Shown here: piece by piece, positions 1-11,838 of the stretch
How the letters are laid out: every line of letters starts with the position of its first letter
Numbering within the stretch: position 1 is the first letter of the stretch
Source: Diadema setosum
Taxonomy: Eukaryota; Echinodermata; Echinoidea; Diadematoida; Diadematidae
Assembly (NCBI GenBank): GCA_033980235.1
Contig: CM067075.1
Location: forward strand, 30,507,885-30,571,884
Direction of reading: 5' to 3'
DNA: 64,000 nucleotides
Program-made: the position numbers and the translations under genes
Notes under the pieces: model-generated
The model's database searches: none
What the model was told of the DNA's origin: nothing
The model's input: the letters and a program-made list of their open reading frames with translations, nothing else

Positions 1-2521
1 ATTGATTTTAACTTTTTTTCCGAGAATATATCCAGTCATGTGAGTAGATTTTTACGCCAAAGGGTAGCAGTAGGCTGAAAAAAAGTACGCTCACTGTTAA
101 AGAAACATAGAAAATGATTCTGCGCAAACTTTGTCCCCCACCACCCCCCCCCCCCCACCTTGAAAATAAAAAGCAAAACACAAGAAAGCTTTACTTTTAT
201 AGTGGGACGTCACACAGACAATCTGAGTTACATCTCTGGTTGACTTACCCTTAAAAAAAAAATGAAATGTCCAGAAAATGTCTGATATTTATTGTGTCGT
301 CTATTTCAGTTTCAGTCTCATGAAACTACAGCCATCACTTTGCCACTGGGTGTATCGGGAGGAGAACCAACTCTAAGGATCAATACGGTGTTCAGATTAA
401 TGGCGAGCCGTCCTTAATTCCCGGGGTTTATGTTTGCAGTCCTCTTTTGCACACCATAAAAGTTTGCTGTTCAGTTTTTTTTTTTTCCACCAGGATTCGC
501 CCACGGGGGTGTATTCAGTCCATACAAGGCAGAACCAGAAATGTAACCCAACATAATATGCCCCACAGCAAACGAAGAGACTGACGATAGCACCGCTAAA
601 CTTTAAGAGAGCGAAAGTGGAAGGAATTAAGAAACAAGTTCTTATTTCGCCTTAGAACAAAATCATCTCATCTTCCAACAAACGTACTCATTACACTGTC
701 ATACAATCACACAACACATTCATAAGTTCACATGCGTACACACTCGAATATTATTGTTAACACGTTGAGGACAAAATGATATTGCTTAAACACACGTTTC
801 CTGCAGACATCTGCCAATTCTACGCGGGACTTGTCGTTAAAGGATAAAGCGGTAGCTGATTTGACACTTACTGATTTGACACATACAGGTGTATTAACTA
901 AGTTTCGAGCACGTGTGTCTAGATGCATTTATACTCTAATTCATACTACGAAATTCTTAAACGGAAGTAATACTCAGTAGATTGGTGATTTGAGCTGTTA
1001 TTTGAACAAAGAAGCGAAATAAATAATGTTGTCAAAACATAACCCCATGCTGTATAATACAAAAGATTGGTATCAAAAGAACTTAAGGTAAAAAACAACA
1101 ACAACAACAACAACAATAACAACAAAATTATAATTCATTTCTTTTTATTCGTCTCGAGGGAAATGGAAGATAAAAATGAGAGTGTTTATCGTTGAAATTA
1201 TCCCGGAACCTCTTGGTAAAGTCCCTACGGTCCAGTACACAGTTCTAAAAACTGGCTTTACAGCTCGTTAGAAGCCCGGGGGTATATATTTCCCCCGGCC
1301 ACTTGCATGACATGTTAATCATTAGTAGTAAGGAAAACAAACAAAGAAAGTAAACAAGCGATGAGATTGAGAGAGGTATAACGTTTTCTTATGGATCCCA
1401 CATTTTCCCTCGGGGACAACTATGCACTAGTGTTACAATAACAACCCACCATATATGACAGCTCATTGTGGACTACTTGCTTTTTTTTTTATTTGTAATG
1501 TATTTAAATGTTGGCATACTAAATCGTCATTTATTGATACAAGTTTTATGCTTCCGAAAGTAAGATTGTACTCTGCCAGCTCTATGATAATGTGTACATT
1601 ATTGCTCTGGGCACTTCTTGTTTTATGAAAAATACATTTTGACATAATCACATCTGTCTACAAAGACCACCAAAGGGGAAACAAAGTATGGTCGTTGTAG
1701 ACAGGACAGGCTCTCATTACGGTAGCCATTGATATAGATGTTGTAAATGCCACACGTATTTATATTTACACAGCAATACTAATATGTGAAGGTAAACGTG
1801 AAAGTAAAGGAAATATAGTGAACTGAACATGCATTTCGTATAGTTCTATAAGGCTGTTAAAACAAAACTGTATTGAAACTCGAAGTATCACAACCAGGAA
1901 ACGTATCTGGTATCACATCAATATCATGGATTATACTTCGTCCGAAACGAAATTATTCATGATATACCAGGCGGTTTATATACGGTCGAATAACTTATTG
2001 AGCTTTCAAACTGCAGCGTTGGAAAAAGACTGGATGTCTTCTTTGTCCTTTTTTTTTTAATCTAACCATTGTTTTGCTCGTTGTTGTTGTTGCTCTTGCT
2101 TTGTTTTGCAATATTTAACACCACCGAATGTTTTACGCTTGGTTCGAAAAATGCGTGGGAGGGAATTGATTGACCTCATATTGAAACTACCTGACACATT
2201 TCATCGTTTCTTTGTCTCTCTCCCATTCTCCCACCAACGATCTGCTGTTTGATATGACACCTAGTTTAATGTCTGCATGAGAGTATGGCCTTGTGTGGTA
2301 TTCATAGATTTCTGTTCATTTTTCTATTTTCTCTTTTACTATTTTCTCTCTCTGTATTCTCTTTGATGTATATTTTCCCTCCATTGCACATCAAAAATGA
2401 AGGAAATAATGATTGAGAGGACGTAATTGATTGCCCATGCACGCCCCATGATCCAATGTCTCTCATCAATTATGGAAAAGAATAAATACATGATATGCTT
2501 TGGTCATGTCTATTTTTGTGA

Positions 2522-2527
<6 letters not shown>
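1..2527. other. No recognisable gene; AT-rich spacer
   Basis: No reading frame longer than about 66 codons and none resembling a known protein. The stretch holds a C-run near 127-157, a (CAA)n tract near 1095-1124, and a short GC hairpin at 1276-1298 (CCGGGGG paired with CCCCCGG around an AT loop). Nothing else stands out. Confidence 0.6.

Positions 2528-2571
<44 letters not shown>
2528..2571. repeat. (TA)n microsatellite
   Basis: About 44 bp of uninterrupted TA dinucleotides, directly abutting the left end of the TIR element that follows. A matching (TA)n resumes immediately after that element, so it either inserted into TA repeats or carries them at its ends. Confidence 0.95.
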
Positions 2572-2574
<3 letters not shown>

Positions 2575-2814
2575 GAGTTTGTTTGCAAAAACCGATAAGT
2601 CCATTTTTCAAGATTTTGAAGTACGGTCTCTGTCATAACGTACAAAATAATACCTTTTAAATGATATATTGGTCACTACATATAAAGGTACATTTTTGAA
2701 GTTATGAACAAAAGAAGCAAAAATTATCTTTTTATTCTCTTTATTTTTCATGACCTTTAATCTCAAATATCTCCATTTGGCAAATATGGACTTATCAGTT
2801 TTGCAAACAAACTC

Positions 2815-2818
<4 letters not shown>
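2571..2818. mobile_element. Small TIR element (MITE) in (TA)n, copy 1
   Basis: A 248 bp segment beginning TGAAGAGTTTGTTTGC and ending with the reverse complement of that motif; the inverted termini extend about 32 bp, into a shared ATAAGTCC. It lies between two (TA)n tracts. The same sequence occurs inverted at 2946-3198. It has no coding capacity. Known TA-targeting MITEs are usually mobilised by Tc1/mariner-type transposases; that assignment is inference here, since no transposase is present and TA repeats hide any TA duplication. Confidence 0.8.
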
Positions 2819-2882
<64 letters not shown>

Positions 2883-2915
2883 CAGACAGAGACAGATAGA
2901 TACAGATATTTAGAT

Positions 2916-2946
<31 letters not shown>
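2818..2946. repeat. Compound microsatellite (TA)n-(GA)n-(GACA)n-(TA)n
   Basis: TA repeats run into about 32 bp of GA repeats, then short GACA/GATA units, then TA repeats again. This compound tract separates the two opposite copies of the small TIR element. Confidence 0.95.
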
Positions 2947-2949
<3 letters not shown>

Positions 2950-3197
2950 GAGTTTTTTTGCAAAAACCGATAAGTCCATATTTGTCAAATGGAGATATTT
3001 GCGATTAAAGGTCAAGAAAAATAGACAGAATAATAAGAAAAATATTGCTTCTTTTGACCATAACTTCAAAAAATAATGTACCTTTATATGTAACGACCAA
3101 TATATCATTTAAAAGGTATTATTTTGTACTTTATGACAGAGACCGTACTTCAAAATTTTCAAAAATGGACTTATTGGTTTTTGCAAACAAACTCTTC

Positions 3198-3198
<1 letters not shown>
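2946..3198. mobile_element. Small TIR element (MITE) in (TA)n, copy 2 (inverted)
   Basis: A 253 bp segment with the same TGAAGAG... termini as copy 1 but in reverse orientation: its left part (tttgtcaaatggagatattt) is the complement of copy 1's right part, and its right part (gacagagaccgtacttcaa) the complement of copy 1's left part. The copies differ by scattered substitutions and small indels. Open frames overlapping it merely read through the element and the TA repeats. Confidence 0.8.
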
Positions 3199-3233
<35 letters not shown>

Positions 3234-3978
3234 GTCATTATGTTGTATATCTGTACTTTTCCTATATATATGTTTTGTACTATCGTTGAAAATGCGAATC
3301 AAATGAATATATTGTACGCGTATCATCAAAGCTGCCAGTTCCACACTCGTGGAAATTTACGGAACCTTATGATACAAAAAAAAAAAGAAATGTCAGGTCT
3401 ACTTTTAACCTTCTGGAGCGTGTGAAAGTATAGTATAATATACATATAACATTATGTTTGTGTGTATATATGTAAGTGTTTGTAAATTAGCATAAAAATT
3501 CATTATTATGTTTGTATCTCTCCATCATCCTCCTTGTTCTTCGAAGTTTTTATTTGCGTAATAAAAAAATTTAAAAAAATCCCTCTCACTGCATAGAATG
3601 TATTACATATCCTGACCTTCATCATTTTAAGTCAGAAAAACAGGGCGTGATTTTTTGGACAGAATGACTATAAAAGGCTTTCAGATGATTTGGAAGGTCG
3701 TTAGCATGTAAATTGCAAATTCATATTTAAAGAGAGAGATGTGTATATGGAGGCTATAAGAAGGGAAAATAACGTGCCCATAATAAACACATTAATGGTA
3801 ATGATGCAGGGTGCGAGTACGTCATCAATCAATACTGCATTTATGGAGTGTTTATTAGGAGCTGACTGACGACGACGTGAAAGTCGGAAACTCACCGGTT
3901 TTACTAAAAGCACATAGACACCGACGAACGCGAAACCTCTAGGTTAGTCCAAGACGAAGAGGTTTGTTCTGTGTTTTT

Positions 3979-4022
<44 letters not shown>

Positions 4023-6793
4023 GGATTTTCCACACACCCAAAGTTAATCTTACGCATTTTCTCGCAGCTGCTGTCCTACCCGTAACTTAATCATACCAGC
4101 ATAAAACGGTCTCCGTTTTGAGGATGAATCTAGCGCTGCTCGTTTGCAATGCCGAAAAAAAAAAGGTATTCATGTTGACATCGGTAACTCATATATCATG
4201 TTCTGCTTAGTTTGATTAAAGACTGTCAAGAAGCAAAAGCTGAGTACTTATAGCCCTCTTGATATCTACTTACAGGATATACATGTAAGAGGCTACTGCT
4301 GACTTATGAAGTCACTAGGGTTTAGTTAGTTTCAAATATCTAAATCTTTGGTCTAAATGTGATTGAATACCCTGCTTTCAGACTCAAATGCCATCTATTT
4401 AATACAAGGAAACCTTTGATCTCATGATTTGCATGATGGCTTTAACTAATTCAGTTACAGTTAGGTTTAGTGTTAGGATTAGGTTTAGAGTTATAAACGT
4501 ACAAAAAAAAAACTCTTTAAAAAAAAAAACCTTGAAAGTCATACTACAATCTCTGGGAAGTGAAGTGTCAAAAAAAAATCTTTTAGTCGGCATTTTTGGC
4601 ATAATATTTTTGGCATAATGCCTATTTCAATGCAATCAAACGTGTTTGAATTTGATATTCTGATACGTGCGAGGTCGAGTGAGAAAAATATCCCTTGAGA
4701 ACATAGCATTATTGATGTGGGGAAAAGAGAAATAGGTCACAGATTCAACTTCTTGGTGCATATTATCAGGAATGCAGTGGAAGCATCATATTTCTGATTT
4801 CACAGTTAAGTTGTTTGTTCTGGATTTTTTTTATAATTCTGATGAATTCAAGAAATGAATGGCACAAACAGCTACTTGTCGTCAGCCGATACATGCAACA
4901 ATCAATAATACATTGATATACATCAATAGCTTGGCACATCAATGTCTCCCTTGCAGTACATGGTACGTGTATCTGCGAAATGCCGGAGTTCGAGCAAGTT
5001 GTTCTAGGTATGTATGTATGTATGTATGTATGTATGTATGTATATCTAAATGCACACACACAATACATACAGACGCTGCATTATTCCTCTACTGCAATTC
5101 GTGATTCTGAAAAAAACAAACAAACAAACAAACAAACGGAAGTGGTATACCGCGGTCTCTCGCATACAAATTTGTACGTTGCATACTTCAAGATACAGTG
5201 GAATTTATTGCTTTTTTATTTTCACTTGACCATGGGAGGGAAAAAATGGTTAATTGGTTTCAGAGAAAGAAAGAATACGAGTGCGAAAGGAAGGAGATAG
5301 ATGGATAGAGAAGGGGAGAGGAAAAAGAATACCCGTCCACTTATGACTGCTCTCATTCATGCCACTCGTGGACTCCCCCGCAGGAGTGCCGGGCCTGAAC
5401 CCGGCCAAAGCGCCCGCCGTCTTGAAAATGGCAATGAAAACAGTTGCGTGATTTGTGTCACAGTCATTTCAATCGAAAGTCTCGAGGGACATACTAGTAC
5501 TTTGTCGTGATGGGCTTGCCCTTTCTGATGGCTCGGAAAAAGCTAGACGAACTGAAGAGGAGAAAGGGGGGAAGTTATTATTCATATATGCCAAATCCCA
5601 CTTCCGTAGCAATGGCTGAGAGTCTTATTAATCTCCGCGTGCATCTCTCGTGCATAACCTTCCATTTTTGAGGCTTTAAATCAATATAAATCTCATCGTC
5701 TCTTAACTGGCTCATTTATTCCCTCTCTTTATTTCTTTTACTTTCGCTTCATAATATGCTTTGCTCTTTCTTTAGATTGAGTTTACTCGTGGAAAAACAA
5801 CCAAACGACACAATAATGATAACATTTTGATCTTTATCAAAAAGGCCGACATGCCATTCACAGAAAAAAAAAATCGTTTCCTGTTTCCGAGAGAATACTG
5901 TCGGCTATATGTGGCGACATTAATGACGACAATGGTAATGATGATGAAGGAGGGTTATATCACTCACAATGACATATGATTAGTAGCAAGAGCCAGAATG
6001 GAGAAGGTATAGATTGCAAAGCATTCCATCACTAGCTTAGTATAAATAATCAGGGGAATCGTAGAGCGAGCGAAACCCGGTCTCCTTTTTGTAATGTGCG
6101 AACTTCAGTTTCCCTTTATCAGAAAATGCAATTAAACAAACAAAAGAAGACAACCTCAATATATCGCACACAAGCCGCTCTGATTTAACAAAGAAACCAC
6201 TCCTGAATCCAACCCAGTGGAAAACAAAAATAGGAAGGATTACACATTTCCACATTCTGAAAAACTCACGCTGTTCACCGTTACCTCTGAAACTCCCTCG
6301 CGACTTACTACTTCCGGAGCATATCTTTCCTTTTGTCTCCATTGACAGTTGTTATTCTCTTATGTGTTTATTCTCTTATGTGTTTATTTCAGTGTGTGAC
6401 AATCACGTCTTATTTGACGAAGATCGATTCGTTGGATTTGAGAACAAATTGAAAATGGTTGAGCCTCCTACCCGCATATTAGTTGCGCGTCAAGGGATTA
6501 TTCCATGCATGCCTTTGCAATGCGTATTCTGCGCGCGTAACGTGCACTTGAAAGGATATTGTGCGAGCATGTGTCTTTGGTGTACGTATAAGTTTGTATA
6601 TTGTTTGTGTGTCAGTTTAATCTGTTTCAAGCTATGCAGGCATAAATCTTGTCAACCGCCTGCTTAATTCCTCTCGAGATCGACAAGGAAAATCATAGTG
6701 GGATAAAAGTTGTTGAACATAATTCAACGCATAAACATTGAAGAGATACTTTTATTGATATACCGGCACATTGATTTCAAAGGCATTTTATAT

Positions 6794-6795
<2 letters not shown>
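3199..6795. other. No recognisable gene; microsatellites
   Basis: Contains (TA)n at 3199-3225, (CT)n at about 3984-4019, (TATG)n at about 5009-5042 and (AAAC)n at about 5112-5136. Open frames of 60-126 codons exist on both strands but are low complexity or unlike any protein I recognise, and none is bounded by convincing splice sites. Confidence 0.6.

Positions 6796-6834
<39 letters not shown>
6796..6834. repeat. (AC)n microsatellite
   Basis: About 38 bp of CA dinucleotides followed by TATG and GA units. Confidence 0.95.
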
Positions 6835-6835
<1 letters not shown>

Positions 6836-9106
6836 GCATGTATGTATGTATAAGAGAGAGAGAGACATAGATAAGAATACGATCTATTAATCACAAGGTC
6901 TCTGGTCCCTGGATCAACTTCCCCACAGCGGCAATGATTGAGCCGCTACGCAAGGCACTTTATAATCATAGCCTATACAGTCATTAGACGGGAAATCACA
7001 GCCGTCAGTGGATGAATAATAGACATACAGAGAATGAGGGAGAGACAGACAGAGAGAGAGAGAGAGAGAAAGAGAGTATGATAATAATGGACGAGCATTT
7101 GTTCAAAACGATCTCTCACAAAGTTTCACTTACGCTTGTCTCTCCATTCTCTTTCAATGTTTCAATTCAATTCAATTCAAAAGATTATACATTTCCATTT
7201 TAAAAATTGCATGATACAAAGCAGTATACAAATGGGCAGTGATGGGTGAGTTTGACTTTCATCCAGCTGGGAAGGACAGTTCACAGAGCTACCAAGTCTC
7301 ACGCATTCTGCGTGAGACTCAAGCATTTATGGTCCGTCTCACGATCTCACACATGGCACCCATTTTTCTCACGCATTGGGTGAAATCTGCAACTTGGGCC
7401 TATTAACAATGAGCATAGCTCAAAGGATTTAAGTGATAGTTGCAACTGAAGGTATATTTCCCTTTTGTCTTTCAAAATAAGTAAAAAATAGTCACTTAAG
7501 TTGCTCCTGATCGCACCATTAAGAGCTAAAAATTGAAAAAGCTCCGTACTAACCCCTCCCACACCCTAGCTCGCGAGCACATGCGCGCGCCGAGACGTTG
7601 AGTCGTGTAAATCTCACTCATAAAATTTTTTCGAACTTGGCATCCCTGAGTTCACTGAACACAATAATGCACGAATGGTATGATAACAACAAAAAAAGAA
7701 GAAGAACTATGCACACTCTGTGCATGGTAACAAAACAGAAGTAACTATAACGATGGAAGTGTTCCACTAAAAAGCTAACCTTGTAGGCCGTGGAACACTG
7801 AAAAGAAAACAACAACAACAACAATGTACCAATACATTATATTATATTTATGTTAAATTCATCTATATACCGTTGTACACTTGTTCATTGATATATATGA
7901 TGTTGATTATACAAGCATACTATCACCAATAATTGTTTTAAAATGCAAATAAAATATATTACCACATAGCAATATTATGGTACAGACACTATTCATTTGG
8001 CCGTATGTACCAGGAAAATGTGACCAAAAGAGATGCTGTTCAAAAGCTCTGAGCAGTAAAATCATAGCAACATAATCAGCATTTTGTAGACTAGTCATAT
8101 TCCATATAAGTAGTATAGTCAAAAGTGCAGCCGCTTCACACTATTCCAAGACGAACATGTAAAACACAAAATTGGCCTTCCGGGACTAGGCTCCTTTAAC
8201 CACATCCTGTTTTTAACATTTCCAAGTCAGTCAAGTTGGAAGCGCCACCTATGATTTGAAGGTATACTGTTAACCATTTGGGAGCAGTGGTTTCAATAAT
8301 GTTCGAGTTATCACATTTGGTGCTTATGTGTAGGTCAGTTGTATCACAAAACATCCTTTGTTACCATATAAAAATTTCGTAATGAATTTTTTTAAATAAC
8401 CACAAATGTAGACGGTTTATTTTAGAAAGATTTTATTTATAACTATCTTTCACACTTTGTATATCTAGCAATGCTTAACGTTGATTACACTGATTGACAT
8501 TTTTACAGTGGTTGTTTCTATCCCTAAGTGACATTGTAGAACTATTTTGAAGCACTCAAGCTGGGTTTCTTTTTCATCTGCAAATGGTATATAATGCCGT
8601 TCAAATGATCACTGATATCTTTTCTTCCCCGGTGCTGGAGGGGAGAGAAAATAAATGAGGTACTGGTCGTTGTATTATTAGCACAATAACTTTCGAAGTA
8701 TATAATAATGTCATTGCTCTAAATACGTCCGCCACCACCTGTGCATTACGTTAATATGTAACGTGGATGCTGCATGAGACAGCATACGATCAAAGCGTCG
8801 GCCGCAACCCAGCTCGTTTGCAGAGACTGTAAAGGTGCATATCAGAAATGATATCGCCCATAACCCCTCCCTCCTGGACACAGGTACACCAGTAATGCAT
8901 TTGTGTGTCCCCATGTTTAGTCTTGTGTTTGAAGTCAGTGGGGAAAGCCATCCTCCTCACGGCCTCTGCTTCATTTATATATACATGTATATATTTCTTT
9001 ATCATTTAGAAGTATGGAGATAGATATCAGCAGCAGCAAGGCCCCCAATGTGAATCACAACAGAATGCTTAACTGTATAATATACGTCCGTGGCAGAAAT
9101 CAAGAT
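6835..9106. other. No recognisable gene; LINE-type tail and a small hairpin
   Basis: Contains GA repeats near 7050-7068, a (TTCAA)4 tract at 7161-7180 and a perfect 10 bp hairpin at 7296-7318 (GTCTCACGCA, loop TTC, TGCGTGAGAC). On the minus strand the TTCAA tract reads (TTGAA)n; with the AT-rich sequence beside it, it resembles the short 3' tail of a CR1-like retroposon. No protein-coding frame is recognised. Confidence 0.5.
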
Positions 9107-9560
9107 CTTCAATTCACAACCTTCAACTCAGCTACACATTGCCATAACTCAAAATCTATAGCTGATGACAGGACCTTCACAGTTGCTGCATGAAAGCTGT
9201 AGAATAATCTCCTTTTAATCATTAGGCAGTCTGTTTTCACAATCTCCTTTAAAAACTCTGAAAACATATTTATTCTAAATACAATCTCCAACTCTGTACA
9301 GGTATATATACGTGTTTATGTGTACGCATTATGTTTAAATTCTTATGTGTAGATTAATTTTTACATTATGTATTTTCACTCTGCAGAGAGACTGTGTGGC
9401 GTCCAAAAGATTGGATAAGGTTGGTCAAAAATGTATTTTGTGTGTGTGTTCAATATTCTGAATTCTGTCTACAAATGTTCCGTATCTGTAATTTGGTAAG
9501 TGCTATGAGCCTCATGAAAAGAGCGTATTAAACTTTAATTGTATTGTATTGCATTGTGTT
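9107..9560 (+). pseudogene. Decayed 3' end of a CR1/L2-like non-LTR retrotransposon
   Basis: In the frame through 9167 the plus strand reads DRTFTVAA, stop, KL, stop, NNLLLIIRQS and further. This matches the well-known C-terminal motif of CR1/L2/RTE-type reverse transcriptase ORFs (DRSFSVAAPKLWNSLP followed by IRQ...FK), with two in-frame stops marking decay. The sequence then runs through an AT-rich 3' untranslated part with a 'gctatgagcct' motif and ends in (ATTGT)n at about 9537-9556, a typical short-repeat tail. The upstream part is missing or unrecognisable. Family assignment rests on the motif only. Confidence 0.65.
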
Positions 9561-10306
9561 TTGTAATTTTTTCCACGCATGCGCAAATAATGTCACGAGG
9601 AACTGCCTTGAGGGAGCAGATTTTTCCGTCGCACTTAAACATGTTAAAGGTGCTACTGCCCTGGACTAAATCTCATCGAATTCCGCAGAAGCCTAGAATG
9701 TTATATACTCCGGTAATATTGATGTTATACTCCTTTAATATGCGCTGAATCCAAATGACGCTAGCAGCCAATTATTTAATCTTTGAAGTATCCTGTCAAG
9801 GTCGATTGGTTTTAATGTTAGGCTAATTCCTCTGAAAGAAAACAAAAATGCCGCCGAGTTTGGCACTACGGGGTCAGGCAGACTTTCCAGTTATTAATGA
9901 AAAGCCACATTGGACGAATTCGCACTACAGTCAATTTGTGTGCAATTTGACAGACTTGGTCATTAGCAGATTTTTATTCTGCTGACATTCTGCGCTATAC
10001 GTGCATAGAGATGCAGCAAGGCCCGAAAAGTTAAATCAAATGTCTAAAGGATTTAGGTAGAATCCCATCACTATTCAACTATATACGTGTCATATTCATC
10101 CATGATATAGAAATTTAGGTTATTATTTTTGACATCCACGGCAAAGTCAGCAAAACACACACACATAGCCTGACAATGACCAAACAACTTTTAATAATCT
10201 CCAGGCTATATTTTGCCATATCTTACATACCAAACATAACTGTACAGGTAATGTTTCTCAGCATTTTTAGACCTACTACTGCGAGTGCTTGCCATCTATA
10301 TATGCT
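9561..10306. other. No recognisable feature
   Basis: Ordinary AT-rich sequence between the LINE tail and the first long-inverted-repeat element. I see no coding frame, RNA gene or repeat of note. Confidence 0.5.
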
Positions 10307-10315
10307 GTACGAATG

Positions 10316-10794
10316 GGGTCATCACACGAGGCCGACACCCACGAGTCATATAGCTCACGAGTTCGACATTAAATAAAGGTGCATGAGTACTACAGCCCAC
10401 GAGTCATACAGCCCACGAGTTCGACACTTATAGGCAAATAGGGTACATGAGTTCGACACTAGGTAAAAGCAGCACACGAGTTCGACAGATCCTACAACAT
10501 GGGCCTTGTTTGCTTAGTGTCGAACTCATGGGGTTTATTACTCGCGGGCTGTGTCACTCGTGGGGGTTACAGCTCGTTATTCCGAAGGTTTGTTATTCCG
10601 AAGGCTCTTTAGTCCAAAGATTCGTTATTCCGAAGGTTCGTTATTCCGGATTTCACTTTCGAATTAACGAATCTACGTAATAACGAACCTTCGGAATAAC
10701 GCCACAAATGTTCGGATTAACGAACCTTTGGAATAACGAACAGCACCCCTCGTGGGCTGTATGAATAGTGGGTGTCGGTCTCGTGACGTGCTTC
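10316..10794. mobile_element. Long-inverted-repeat element FB1, copy 1 (interrupted)
   Basis: The sequence is built of short units such as CACGAGTTCGACAC, CCACGAGTCATA and ACTAGGCAAA; the left half carries them in one orientation and the right half mainly the complement (GTGTCGAACTC, ACTCGTGGG), so the element can fold back. One end reads GGTCATCACACGAG, the other CTCGTGACGTGC. The flanks GTACGAATG (10307-10315) and GTCCGAAGG (10795-10803) match at 7 of 9 positions, consistent with an old 9 bp target duplication. A different element is inserted at 10565-10748. No transposase is encoded. A 9 bp duplication with long inverted arms fits Mutator-like elements, but that is inference. Confidence 0.75.
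10565..10748. mobile_element. Foldback element FB2, copy 1, inside FB1
   Basis: A 184 bp unit starting GGTTACAG and ending CAGCACCC. Its left half repeats TTCGTTATTCCGAAGG and its right half the complement (CCTTCGGAATAACGAA), so it is almost wholly palindromic. It is flanked by identical 8 bp copies CTCGTGGG at 10557-10564 and 10749-10756, and splits FB1 there. A caution: CTCGTGGG is also a building block of FB1. The second copy at 30,113 has its own 8 bp duplication, which supports the reading. Eight-bp duplications are typical of hAT-type elements; no transposase is present. Confidence 0.8.
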
Positions 10795-10803
10795 CGTCCG
10801 AAG

Positions 10804-11372
10804 GACTGGAGATCCTACTAAAAGGTCGGGACCGTGAGAAGCCTACAATGTTATTTCTACCTTAATGCTGCTGCTCTTGGTTGTGGTGGTCTTTTCCATC
10901 TTCTACTGCTTCCGACCCTAGCGGGCATAATGGAATTACTAATTGATTGATATATAAGTCGATTTATTTCAGTTGATTTGTCAGTTTTTTGTTTTGTACC
11001 GTCATCACACATGAATCCTTGATACTAAAATATCAAAATTGCAAGGAGTGCTTTTATAGTGTGTATGTGCGTTTGTGTGTGTATGTTGTGTCTAATAAGC
11101 GATATGTTTAAGAAACAGAAGGGATACTGACATAGGACTGACTGGGATGGAGAAATAAGGATGGTTCGATAGTGCATTCAACCTTTCTTGGGATGGTGAT
11201 GTCCAGAAGAGTTCATTGACCTCTCTTCAGGACGTGCCGATGGAGAACATTTTGTCCCTTAACCCTTTTCCACCTGTTCTATAGATGTTGGAGAAGGAAT
11301 GAAGCATAAAAGTATCATCTCTCCCTTGCTTTGCTTGTAATATCATCATCTCTCGTCCCCTGCCCCGAGTGT

Positions 11373-11416
<44 letters not shown>

Positions 11417-11426
11417 TTCATCATCT
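10804..11426. other. No recognisable gene; (CT)n tract
   Basis: Unremarkable sequence containing a C-run and (CT)n at about 11374-11413. Open frames across the CT tract are low complexity. Confidence 0.6.
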
Positions 11427-11435
11427 GCTGGCTTG

Positions 11436-11829
11436 GGTGCACGTCACGAGTTCGACACCCACGAATCATACAGCCCACGAGTTATACAGTTATGTGTCTA
11501 TACTGTCCATGAGTCACACAGCCCATGAATTCGACACTAGGCAAATACGGCCCATGAACCCGAAACTAGGCAAACAAGGCTCTCGAGACCGACACACTAA
11601 GCCCCGTGACGTAATGTCGGTCTCGTGGACCGCTTTGCCTAGTGTCGAATTCGTGGGCCTTGTTTGCCCAGTGTCTAACTCATGGGCCTTATTTGTCCAT
11701 ACTGTCGAACTCACAGGTAGTATGACCATGGACCTACAATGTAGGTCCATGGTATGACTCGTGGTCTGCATGACTCGTGGACTTTTTTCATTGTCGAACT
11801 CGTGGCTGTCGGTCTCGTGGGATGACAAC
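11436..11829. mobile_element. Long-inverted-repeat element FB1, copy 2
   Basis: A 394 bp copy of the CACGAGTTCGAC family, opposite in orientation to copy 1: its left end is GGTGCACGTCACGAG and its right end CTCGTGGGATGACAAC. It is bounded by perfect 9 bp direct repeats GCTGGCTTG at 11427-11435 and 11830-11838, a clean target-site duplication. Arms are again complementary. A 14 bp-arm palindrome around a single A lies at 11725-11753. Frames of 106-112 codons overlap it but translate the repeat units and are not genes. Confidence 0.85.
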
Positions 11830-11838
11830 GCTGGCTTG

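Noticed and set aside
2818..2946. CRISPR-like array from regularly spaced repeats
   Set aside because: It is a compound microsatellite between two MITEs; no unique spacers of constant length, and the genome is eukaryotic.
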